From: Prostheceraeus crozeri
Lineage: Eukaryota; Platyhelminthes; Polycladida; Euryleptidae
NCBI GenBank assembly: GCA_907163375.1
Contig: CAJQUW010008587.1
Span: 419,525 to 483,524 of the forward strand
DNA length: 64,000 bases
Direction: 5' to 3'
A program made the position numbers and the translations under genes. Below are positions 47,566 through 57,631 of this stretch, one piece after another. How positions within the stretch are numbered: the first letter of the stretch is position 1; each line of letters begins with the position of its first letter. The notes under the pieces were generated by a model. That model was not told the origin of the DNA. It searched no databases and saw only the letters and a program-made list of their open reading frames with translations.

Positions 47566-47815
47566 ATTGCCTTCGGCGCTGTGGCATTGTGGTAGAGTGT
47601 TCGCTCTGCGTCCGGGAGACTTTGGTTCAAATCTTGGTCGGGTCAAACCTAAGACCTTTAAAATATGTGCACTCTGCATTCTTGCTAAACACTCAGCACA
47701 AAGAGAATGGGAGTGGATAAATGACAACTCGGGCACGTGGAAGAAAGGCTCCGTGCCTAATGTGTCTCCGAGCATAAACAAGGTTAATTTATTTCGAAAT
47801 GCCTTAAACTAGCCT
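47566..47815 (+). mobile_element. SINE with tRNA-derived head, unit A
   Basis: An A-box-like TGGCATTGTGGT at 47582 and a B box GGTTCAAATCT at 47624-47634 give an internal RNA polymerase III promoter in a tRNA-like head (GTGTTCGCTCTGCGTCCGGG is the anticodon-arm region). A tail of about 170 bp follows. It is too altered to be a working tRNA gene. The tail recurs at 35145 and, by duplication, at 61766. Confidence 0.7.
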
Positions 47816-48636
47816 TGGTGCCTATCACATTCTATATCCAGACATGGAGCCTTTCGAATTTTGCATCCAAACAGAATATTTCATATTGCATGTTAATTTC
47901 AATTTAAGTCACAAAACATTCAACATGTGTTTACACATCAAAAAACATGCACTTTTAATTGGAAAACTAAAACTCGATTAGAACGTAGTGACTCAGGCAC
48001 ATGTTACTGTTAATGCTGTTTTCAACTTTGCCACGACGTAGTATTTATTCTATGAGGTACACATATCTCTTCTATTTTAACGTCCCATCATTCACTCAAT
48101 CAATTTTATTGCTAAAGCAAAAATTCAATGACATTACCATTAAAACTAATTCAGATCAAAAAGTAGAGGAATCGTTTATTTCAAATGATTCAATGCACTG
48201 TCCTCTTACGTACTATCCATTAAGTTCTAATGTAAATACCGCAATTATGACAATTTATTTGAAATTAAACCACTTCAAAAAAGAGTCCGTTTGAACATGT
48301 GCTTATGTATATCCAGATTTAAATAGGAAGTTCGCATCGTAAAAGCGAATAATCTATTAGTTTAATCCGGGATGTCTGTGATTAATATGATACAGAACTT
48401 GGAATACAAAACTCCCATAGCGTGGAGAATTGACTGTGAGCATTTAAGTTTCTCACTAAGAAATTGATATGATTCTGCATTCGTTAAATTAGTCAATTCA
48501 ACTAGTCGATGTCTTATCAAAAGATTTAGAAACCCATGTTTATGATGTAAATGCCACTGAATTTGCGTTGGTCAGGGTAAGAATTCGCATTGTCATTGGA
48601 AGCCCGTCAGTCCATTGTAAATCACATTCCAGAAGA
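47816..48636. other. non-coding end of unit A
   Basis: Matches 62011-62840 in unit B. No feature recognised. Confidence 0.5.
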
Positions 48637-48637
48637 T

Positions 48638-48787
48638 CCCCCGCAGTCGCAGTCGGAGTCCTATCATCCCCCGCAGTCAGAGTCGGAGTCCTATCATCCC
48701 CCGCAGTCAGAGTCGGAGTCCTATCATCCCCCGCAGTCGGAGTCAGAGTTCTATCATCCCCCGAAGTCGGAGTCGGAGTTCTATCAA
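48638..48787. repeat. 30 bp minisatellite, about 5 units, unit B
   Basis: Same 30 bp unit as at 39641, with one or two fewer repeats. It starts directly at the duplication junction. Confidence 0.95.
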
Positions 48788-49299
48788 AATGATAGGACTC
48801 TGCATCCTTGCTTTAGCAATATCCAGAAGCGGGAAGTTAAATTTTCACCACAGGTCGTCACTCGGTGACAGAGATGGATGTTGGCCGAATTGTTCGGACC
48901 CAGCCATGCTCATCTCTTGTTTTGTAAGGCTAGTAACATGGAGAAAGTATATTTAGGTAGAGTGGTAACTCAGCATTTATTAAATCCCCAATGTGTATAC
49001 ACTTTCGGTTTCTTAAAATGAACTTGACACGGAACGCAGCACCGCATGTGAGATGTACGAATTTTTGCACTTTTGGCGAAATGTATGCGAATTTGACTTT
49101 TCATGACAGCAATGCAGAAGAAAGGAAAGTAATTTACAAATCCTCCATATCATGACAACCTTGAGAGGCAATATGGTTTATTACATTAGCAATTCGATGG
49201 CTTACCAATATAATACAATTATTTTCTTAAGCGTGATCATATCACAAACTGCCTGCATCTGAAAGAGCAAAAGCATCATTATAAAAAAATGATCTTTAA

Positions 49300-49790
49300 A
49301 AGGTGTAAATGGGTCAACATTGCTATTCAGCACTATTCAAGAAAAGACTCCTTGTGAATCATAAAATCATGCCGCTGAAAGTTGAATTAGAAACATGACA
49401 TCTCAGCCAAGAAGTTTTCAATAAAGATCTCAACTTTTCCTTGAAGACTTCCAGGGACTTGCATTATAATGCAGCTCATGAAATTTCCTGATCATCAGCT
49501 CAATTTCCGCTTAATTATGATGTTTGCTAGAATACATTCATTCTTTTGATATCCAACTTGTTTCACACTACTTATAGAGGGAACGTCATCTCGGTAGTAT
49601 ATAAATACAGTAATAATTTGAAAAATTTTAGCTTTTTAAAAACTGCTCAAATAATTTTCTGGACAGCACAGGAACGTAATCTCCGCAAGAAAACTAAATC
49701 TCTTGATGTAGAATTTTCACTGTATACAGATACTAATTTGAGTGGACGCTCTACCTATTTATACTTACTCTATGGCTAGTAAGAGAACAG
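49300..49790 (+). repeat. dispersed repeat R1, unit B
   Basis: Duplicate of 40360-40850. Confidence 0.7.
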
Positions 49791-49974
49791 TGATGTTCTT
49801 GCATTCCTGTCGAGTAGGCAGGTACAAACAGCTCCGCTGCCGCTAATGTAGGAAACGGCGTCAGATACCTTAAAAATACCGCATTCCGCATTTACATCTA
49901 AAAGACAAATTTCCATCACATACGGCTAGCAGCAGAATCCATGCCTTAACGTGAAACTTTACAGCAACCAAACG

Positions 49975-50437
49975 TTGATCGACACTTTTTAACCAAAGCC
50001 AACCGCTAGCCGCCAAAATATACTTATAATTGATCGCTACTTAACCGCCGCATTTTAATCATTATTGATCATAAACAACCAAATTATATCCATTATTGAC
50101 CGCTAACCGCCGCGTTTAAACCATGACCGTTAAATGACAAATGCTGCCCGTAACTGACCATAAATCGCAAAAACTTCAACTATAACAAGCCGCTAACTGC
50201 CCAATTTTGGACATAATTGACCGTTCACTGCCGTAATTTGACCATAACTGATCACAAACCGCCCAATTTTACCCACCATTAACCGCTAACCGTCTGCCTT
50301 CACTTTTAATTGATTGCTATCCGCCCCATTTTAACCATAACAAACGGCTAGCCACCCACTTTTACCCATAATTCACCCTCAACCACCAATAAACCGTTAA
50401 CGACCAACCTTTATCTATAACCAACCGTGGTACTTGC
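49975..50437. repeat. degenerate ACCGCTAACCGCC array, unit B
   Basis: Duplicate of 41030-41490, same orientation and unit order. Confidence 0.7.
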
Positions 50438-51046
50438 GGGTTATCCCCCCACGTTTTCAAATTTGTCTAAAATCCGCAAAAATGAGCCAGCTGTCACAAA
50501 ACTTCAGATACACGTGCTCAAGCATATTTTCCACCAACATACAAAAAATTATGCAGATCGGACATGGACTTTTTGCATTAGGATGACGTGAAGTGTAGCG
50601 ATGTCAAAAGCTTGATCTGACTTCGTCTGCTCGACGCATTATTGTTGCTCGTGTCGTGTGTGCATTGTTCTCTCTCCCTCTTCGTGTCATCAATGGTATT
50701 TGAAATCTTCCCACGACCACTACCTTGCCACACCTTTTTTTAACTTAGGCATATTAAAGGAAGAGATGTGCTCTGGGGCACTATCACTTCAAGAGTTGTC
50801 GTGGCATGACTTTGCTGACCCAGGGCTATCTGCTCAGACAATGAGGTCAGACGAAGTCAGATCAAGCTGCTGACATCGATGCACTTCACGGTATATTCTA
50901 TAATGCAAAAAGTACTCGTCCGATTTGCATATATTTTGGCATGCTGGTAGAAAATGTGCTTGAGTACATGTCTCTGAAGTTTTGTGATCATTGATTCATT
51001 TCTACGGATTTTAGACAAATTTGAAAACGCGAGGGGGAGATAACCC
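50438..51046. mobile_element. inverted-repeat element FB3, unit B
   Basis: Duplicate of 41504-42117 with small length differences in the arms. Confidence 0.75.
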
Positions 51047-52263
51047 ATTAGTATCCCAACCGCTAACCGCCGCATTTCCAACCATACCTGACATTTGACC
51101 ACCGAGCTACCGCAATGAGCAACTTTCCGATTCAAATATTTTATCTATCGTTCCTCTTATTTCGATGACAAAGTTGCAGTTAGGATCCGTCGACACGCAT
51201 CACAAGTTTGCCAATGGTTGAATTTGATCAAATAGTCCAGCATCCCCAATCTCTTGGTTGCTGATTAAATAGCGTGTTTACGTAAATTTGCTGAAGTTCA
51301 GCACAAGTATGAAATTCTTATCTCCTCTCCTCCGATATTCTCGCTCAAGTCTTTGCTCATATCCTGTGATGAAAAATCATTAGTTAGCAATGATGCAATT
51401 GTAGGATATTCAGTGTACCATTCACTCGTTAAATTCCATTATTAAACGAGAATTTCGTTCCTCTACCCCGGACAATATGCTTGACTTCCGATCTTGCTTC
51501 CTGTTAATTCAAGAAGGAACGGTTGATTTGAAAGCTTGTATCTTCCGCCAGGGGATTTGTAACTTAACTAAGTGAGAATCTCTCTCTGATTGGCTAGTTT
51601 GAGCAGAACGAGAGAAACTCTACTGGAGCGGCTTCTCTTCTCATATATTTGGCGGCTTTTCTAATTTAAAGGATGTACTCACGTGGCTTGAGTGTAATCC
51701 GAGTTCTTTCAAGTATGGTAGTGTCTCACCGCCGACTGCGGAACTAATTAGATATCTGTGGAATTGTTCTCGCATCCTCATAGACATCTGCTCTTTCTTC
51801 CCCGCATAGAGTAGTGTGCTTTTGTTTCGTTGGAATAGTTTCATTCTAATTTTCATTTTGCATTCAAAGATCAACGTGCGTTTAATGTTGTTGAATTGAT
51901 CAACAATTGGCTTCAAGTGATCTAATTTTGCAGCAGCTCATCAATATTGGAAAGGGAACACAGGGAGTTAGTGTTGATGTGACTCTATATCCGCCAATAA
52001 CTGTTCCCATCATTTGAACCAGTTTGTCACAAGTTCATTATCCTTATATTGAACACATGTTAAATTAATGGCAAATTGTTTCCCGATCGACAAGTGTTGA
52101 TTTGGAATTATTACATCGCAAAAAAGGATCCATAGTGTTAATCACATGCTACACTTCTTCAGTACTGGACAATTCAAGCCACAGCTTCACTTTTGGTCAG
52201 CTTCACGGCGCAAATCGTCACTGCTTTGATCAATAATTGTTTTTTAAATAGTCACATCCAACA
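51047..52263 (+). other. upstream region of ferlin exon 1, unit B
   Basis: TTTACGTAAA is kept at 51277-51286. The patch 52163-52205 differs wholly from unit A and contains the word AGCTTCAC twice. The rest is close to unit A. Confidence 0.5.
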
Positions 52264-52342
52264 ATGGCTCTGATATTCAACCTCAAGTATCTGGAGGGCC
52301 TTGAAGGGAAAGGAGACCGAGTGGTGAAAGTCAATTTCCGTG
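52264..52342 (+). CDS. OTOF: otoferlin-like ferlin, first coding exon (unit B copy)
   Basis: This exon is identical to the one at 43312-43390, including the ATG context CACATCCAACA and the donor GTGAGTAT at 52343. The encoded start of the C2A domain (MALIFNLK, GKGDRVVKVNFR) is therefore the same from either copy. As the copy nearer to the unseen remainder of the gene it is the more direct first exon; transcripts from unit A would have to splice past it. An LTR element and a foldback lie in its intron. Nothing in the sequence shows which copy is transcribed. Confidence 0.8.
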
Positions 52343-52401
52343 GTGAGTATACTGCATATTTCTACATTCATTCGTAGAATAAATGATGAATAAAGGCAGA
52401 A

Positions 52402-53128
52402 TAGTCCGGCAGCCAGAACGAGTTTCTGCAGGGAACGAGGCCGAAAGTCAGACTTTCACAGACTGATGTACACCAGATGCCTACTACGAATCGGCACGTC
52501 TGCCGAGTTCTAGTGAGTTCCTCTTCTTGTCAGACAGGATCAAAGAAAAACACATGTAAATCCAATGGGACGCAGATTGCAGTTTTTGGCTAAAATGAAA
52601 TTTTCTATGTTTTCTCTAATTAAACGAAAAGTACTAAGCCGAGAGTAATAATATTTGGCATGGAATGTCTTCAGGTCATTTCCTATGATATGCATGTGCT
52701 GTCATCATGCATCTGATCGGCAATGTCTGTGAAAATGTGGTTGAATGTGGATAAAGTTGCTCAAAATATTTGTGTTTGCCGACATTAAGAGGTTCGCCAA
52801 ATCTAAATGTGTTTAGCTTTATAGACAGGGGTGCATGAAGATGAAAGGAAGTGACCTGAAGACATTCCATGCCAATAATTATTACTCTCGGCTTAGTACT
52901 TTTCGTTTAATTAGAGAAAACATAGAAAATTTCATTTTAGCCAAAACCTGCAATCTGCGTCCCATTGGATTTACATGTGTTTTTCTTTGATTTTGTCTGA
53001 CAAGAAGAGGAACTCACTAGAACTCGGCAGACGTGCCGATTCGAAGTAGGCATAGGGTGTACATCGGTCTGTGAAAGTCTGACTTTCGGCCTCGTTCCCT
53101 GCAGAAACTCGTTCTGGCTGCCGGACTA
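52402..53128. mobile_element. foldback element FB1, 727 bp, young copy in unit B only
   Basis: Begins TAGTCCGGCAGCCAGAACGA and ends with the complement. Arms of about 290 bp (to roughly 52690 and from roughly 52838) pair almost perfectly, with a loop of about 150 bp. GAA at 52399-52401 and 53129-53131 is the target duplication; unit A has a single GAA at 43447-43449. No coding capacity. Related copies: 1539-2166 (old) and the cut-off one at 63960. Confidence 0.93.
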
Positions 53129-53131
53129 GAA

Positions 53132-55635
53132 CTGTGTAATTGAAAAAGGGACCCATTGTATGCACACAACGTTTTTGCAATCCAAGGTATCCATGATGTG
53201 TGAAGATTTCTGGAGCCCCGTATCTACACAATGGTCCTTTTCATTATCTAAGATTGAGTCGGTGATTATACACTACATTTTTTCCCAACATTCTTTTTCC
53301 GGGTGGATATTCCAAGGCTGAGGCCTCCCTCCAAGTGCATTACGTTTTACAACTCTACTAAGATTTAAAATGAAGATGCAATACAGAAATATCGAGACTT
53401 TCGCTTCCAGGAGAATTTATTAAGTTTGCACTCACTTCTCTGCTAACATTCAAACTGAATTAAAGGTTTAAACTGTGACATTTCTAGAAAAATTATTTGC
53501 CTCTCTATTTTCGAGGGGGAGATGAAGTCACAGTGATTTTCTGATGAACTTTTCCTGTCAGTAGTTTATATTTGGCCGAAATGAACATGATTATGGCAGT
53601 ATTTTTCTTTTTACATTCCCCTGCCCTCATTTTGCATGCCATCATCATGCGGTAGCCGAGGGTGGGGATGCAGCTGTTTCCGCTCGACCCCCTCGATTCT
53701 CCGGAGTTGTTCCTAATTAGAAATATACCAAAGACTTGCTGTTTTACCTCTTTCTCTTTTTCAACTTTGCATTATTCATCATTGTGAAAACCAATGTCAT
53801 ATATTCTTTTATTCTTATATTTGAAGTTGTAATTTCTCAAGATTAATCTCCAATACTTTCTTTTGAATATATGCAATGGAAGATGCTCACATGGGTCTCA
53901 TTCCATTGAAATTCACAGAGGGGGTGATGATGATATTAATCGATAATCGACACTTCGGTAGCCTACATAGGTCAGGAAATAGGTCCTCTATGCGAAGGGT
54001 TTCGCACGACTCGGCTCTGGGACCGATGCATCGGCTGAATGGGACCGATGCATCACTTACGGTTATAAAGATATTTTTTCAGAACCATATTAGTACATAT
54101 AGCATGTACATTTATGTTTACACGTACATTAGCTTCATTTTCACCACTGCTACCAGGGAGTCATGAAATAGAATTCGGCCGTTCGCACTGCTGAATACTC
54201 TGCACTGGATCGAACTGCGCCTGTTCACTTTCTTTATTAGGTCATCATGTCAAGCAGAATGAGCACTGCAGATTATGTAATTCAGATTTGAACTATGCAC
54301 TAATCATTGAGCGCAGTCTAACAAGACCTATTAAGTTAAGCAAACTTTACAAACTCGCTGTTCCCAGATAATGATATAATTAGGAAGACGAGAAGTTAGT
54401 GGAGCTTTAAATAGTGAGAGGAACTCATTTCTTGATCTCTGATACATCAGAATCCAAATCCAGTTTAAATTGAAAAATTTAGAGAAGTCTTGTTAATGTT
54501 TTATTCGTCTGCAATACAAAATAATAATATTTTAGCCACAAACTTAATGAAACATATTGAACTAAAGTTTAAATGGTGAACCTCAATTAGCAAACATGAG
54601 AGATCCTTCGTTTTCCAATTATCTTGTAGGCCTATACATTGTTTTCACTTCATAGAATAAGCTTAGAAGAATGCAAGGTCACTATTTTAACAACTTGCAT
54701 GTTGACTGTCTGTCATAAGTAGCCGTGACATCTCCTCAACTGAAATTATGATGATAATTTGTTCCATCATCACTAGATTTTCTTAAATACATGGTGCATA
54801 ATGTACATTATAAGACAGTCGCATGCTAAACCAGATATAGTGGAAGCAAACTTTATATTCAAAGATGCATGGAGATATCGGTAAGTGGATTGATTCTCAC
54901 AATTATCCAACATATTACTTGAAAATCAAGCCATTTATCATAAAAATCACTAATTTTTTAGTGCTACATGACCATTTAAAGTAAAAGATCTGACTTGAGC
55001 TGAACTAAATTTCTTTTCAATTTGAATTAAAATTAATTCCGACCAGATATCTTTCACTATACACACTAAAATCATATGCGTGCAAAATGAGATATCTATG
55101 CCATTGTCTACGTCTTCAGTATCGTGTAAATTTAGTCTCATCCAAATTCACAAAACACTTGCACATGTACTGATGTCACTGAGGAAATCTTACAAAGTAG
55201 GCTAACAAATCTCTAGCACCGAGCCACTGTCAACAATTGGAAGCCGCCATCGTGTATGTGACGTTGTCATGACAGCGCATGTCCTCGACATAATGTTGCT
55301 TTAGTCCTTTATCATCATAGAGTGTTGGATTAAACCAACACATCTGTTGGTTAATTACAACATTTGTTGGAGTGTTAAAGCATGTCGCAGTTATTATATA
55401 CTCATTGACATAATTAATGAAACAAACTATCATTGGCTTGAAGTGAAGTTTGTTTCATTTTTTTCTCAGGTATGATGCAGTATCTCGCTTTCTATGTATT
55501 ACCATTCAACACATTAGAGAATTGAGAAAAATCTATGGTGGTCAAATTTCAAATTTTGATATCGACACAACTGTCACAATTGCTTTTACAAATTGAACAT
55601 AAACGTGAACTGAAATCCAGCTTTTGTAAAATAAA
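53132..55635 (+). other. ferlin intron 1 continued, unit B
   Basis: Matches 43450-45900. The 12 bp hairpin AATGAAACAAAC/GTTTGTTTCATT recurs at 55416-55459. Around 55331-55370 unit B has extra bases with CCAACACATCTGTTGG and a further TTTGTTGG that unit A lacks. Confidence 0.5.
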
Positions 55636-56260
55636 ATGGCACACGATCAGTTTACCAGAGGTATGGTATGGCTATTGGAATGATTCGTTGTGGTAGAAGT
55701 TGTGCGAGTGTTGGCGAAGAGCTGCAACTATCGAGAGTCGTTGTTTGGAGGTGGTGGTGTCGATGGAAAGCAGAAGGTGTTAAAAAGAAGAAGGGATCTG
55801 TTCGACCTAGAAAGTCTGCAGGAAGGACAGACGCACGTCTAGTTTTAGCTGCAAAGAGGAATAGATTTGTGTCAGTCCCAAAGCTAGTCGTGCACTGGAA
55901 GAGTGCCTCAAATATAGACTGTAGTGTTCGAACGGCTTACCGAAGATTGCGAGAAGCTGGAATTCAATCGCGACGACCAGCTGTCCTATTCCATTGAGTT
56001 TTGAGCACCGCAGAAGACGAGTTGCCTGGTGTGATGCCCATCGCTCATGGAATGACCATCACTGGCAGAAAGTCTTGTGGACCGATGAATCGAGATTCAC
56101 TCTGGATTTCAATGACGGTCGTGTCAGAGTGCATCGTCTTCCAGGTGAACGCTTTACCCCATGCTGTATTAAAGAACACGACAGATATGGTGGTGGAAGT
56201 GTTATGCTGTGGGGTGGCATTTGGCATGCATATTACATGCAGCATTGGAACAAACAATAA
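55636..56260 (+). pseudogene. Tc1-like transposase remnant, 3' truncated, unit B
   Basis: Duplicate of 45901-46523 sharing its stop after AVLFH, its later frame change and its truncation after MLWGGIW, so those lesions predate the duplication. It adds a 5 bp repeat (GGTATGGTATGG near 55661) that shifts the frame a few codons after the start, and lacks one codon-sized piece (WKAEGVKKKK against WKAEGDVKKKK). First catalytic Asp in LWTDESRF. Confidence 0.85.
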
Positions 56261-57305
56261 TCGAAAAATCTTTTATTATCAGAAATTTTCTGTTCAAGAA
56301 TCTTGAATCAAATTTCAGAACTTCGCATTGATTCCTAAGAAATTTGAGAGAATGTGCATTTTGGCCTGCATATATGTAACGAGTTCATGAAATCAATTTC
56401 GAAAATGTTCATGCTTCCCTAGCAATCGATGTGCAGACGATGTTCTAATCAACTTTTTAATCTGCGGTTGTAAGTAGCGCACCAGCTGAGTTGCAATGGC
56501 ATGTTATGAAAAGGCTTTGAGGGATATTTCGAAGGTAAAACTTGGATCGGATCTGGTTAGAAAATTGGCCCCGCTGTCAATCACTATCTCAGACATGAAT
56601 TCAGCCAGCCACTCATGCATTCTCTTTTTCCTAACCCTTATTGTTCTTGCAATCAAATCACAAAAGGTTGATTTCCCAAGTGAAGAGATCATGAAAGATA
56701 AAGTCAAGTGCACGTGTGCATCTATTTTGTCTAATGTTTAACTTCCACGTGTTATGCTGCTTAGGAACAGTAGTAATTAGTGCATTCTCATTCCATTGGT
56801 TTTGTGTTCTGTGTTCAAGACATTATCCATCACTGCGGAGGTGGAAGCGAAGAGTTTGATGCAACTCGATCAGCGCCATGCTGGTCATTTTGAAATAGCT
56901 GAGATTATTTTGTATCACAAGTATCAAACTTTTAAGCAAGTTTTCAACAGGAGCATAGGCTAATTGAAGAACATGTACGGAAGTAACAAATTTTCATTGT
57001 AATTTGATTAATAGTGATCGTTGTTTCACCTTCACAGTACAAAATCACTTAGCATTTTTGCAAAGCGTGATAACTACAACCTTGCTACAAAACTGTCTCT
57101 CAAGAGCGATATAAAAGATCCTTGCATTGTACTGCATCATCTTTTTGAGAAAAACTTCAGTTAATTTGTCATTGGTCCACTTATTGTATGTGAAGCATTT
57201 GTCAGTTTGCGAATTGAATCAATTAATTGATGAATCGAATAAAAAAGTTGTAATTTTCTCTAGATGAATGAATCAATGGTAAAGTCGATAAGTGGAAAAT
57301 ATGAA
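56261..57305. other. non-coding stretch of unit B
   Basis: Matches 46524-47560. Nothing coding. Confidence 0.5.
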
Positions 57306-57310
57306 CTTAC

Positions 57311-57603
57311 TGTTGTGTCGCAAGAGAAGACGACCTTCTTGCTCAAAGTCCGCTTTATTTATGATTTACAGCAAGGAATATCATGTTCAGAAAGAGAGGT
57401 ACAAATTACACAATAGGGATTTAGGATAAGAGGCAGGCATTCACTGTGAATACAATGGTTCGTGATCTGAGGAGGGAATAAGTGGTCAGTTACTGAGTCA
57501 GGGCGTTAGGCGGTCATTCATTACAGCACTCGAGGGGAGAAGGGATTAAGTCTGTTGTTGCTAGCCTCGAGCATCAAGTGGCTCTTCAGTTTGACACATC
57601 ACA
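57311..57603 (-). repeat. 3' LTR of the Mag-type element
   Basis: Matches 61468-61760. A purine tract (GAGGAAGGAGAGA on the minus strand, about 57604-57616) abuts it, as expected for the plus-strand primer. Confidence 0.93.
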
Positions 57604-57631
57604 TCTCTCCTTCCTCAATGAAAGAATGTCT

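Larger units (their letters stand above)
39661..48637. repeat. large tandem duplication, unit A (about 9.0 kb)
   Basis: The whole stretch recurs in the same order and orientation in 48638-62841. In stretches I compared by eye differences run at roughly two per hundred bases. The junction at 48637/48638 joins the unit's end (CACATTCCAGAAGAT) to the middle of the minisatellite (CCCCCGCAGTCG). Contents in order: minisatellite, R1 repeat, ACCGCTAACCGCC array with a foldback in it, ferlin exon 1, Tc1 remnant, SINE. It carries the empty sites for both insertions seen in unit B. Confidence 0.95.

Noticed and set aside
47582-47650. Functional tRNA gene
   Set aside because: A and B boxes are present but the arms do not pair as a cloverleaf and the same sequence continues into a SINE tail shared with another locus.
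47519-47812. 97-residue open frame, repeated at 61767-62012
   Set aside because: It runs through the SINE head and tail; similarity between the two copies comes from the duplication.
48637-48638. Duplication as a transposon-mediated event
   Set aside because: No target duplication or transposon end sits at all three boundaries; the left boundary is inside a minisatellite and the right is in plain DNA, which fits ordinary end joining better.
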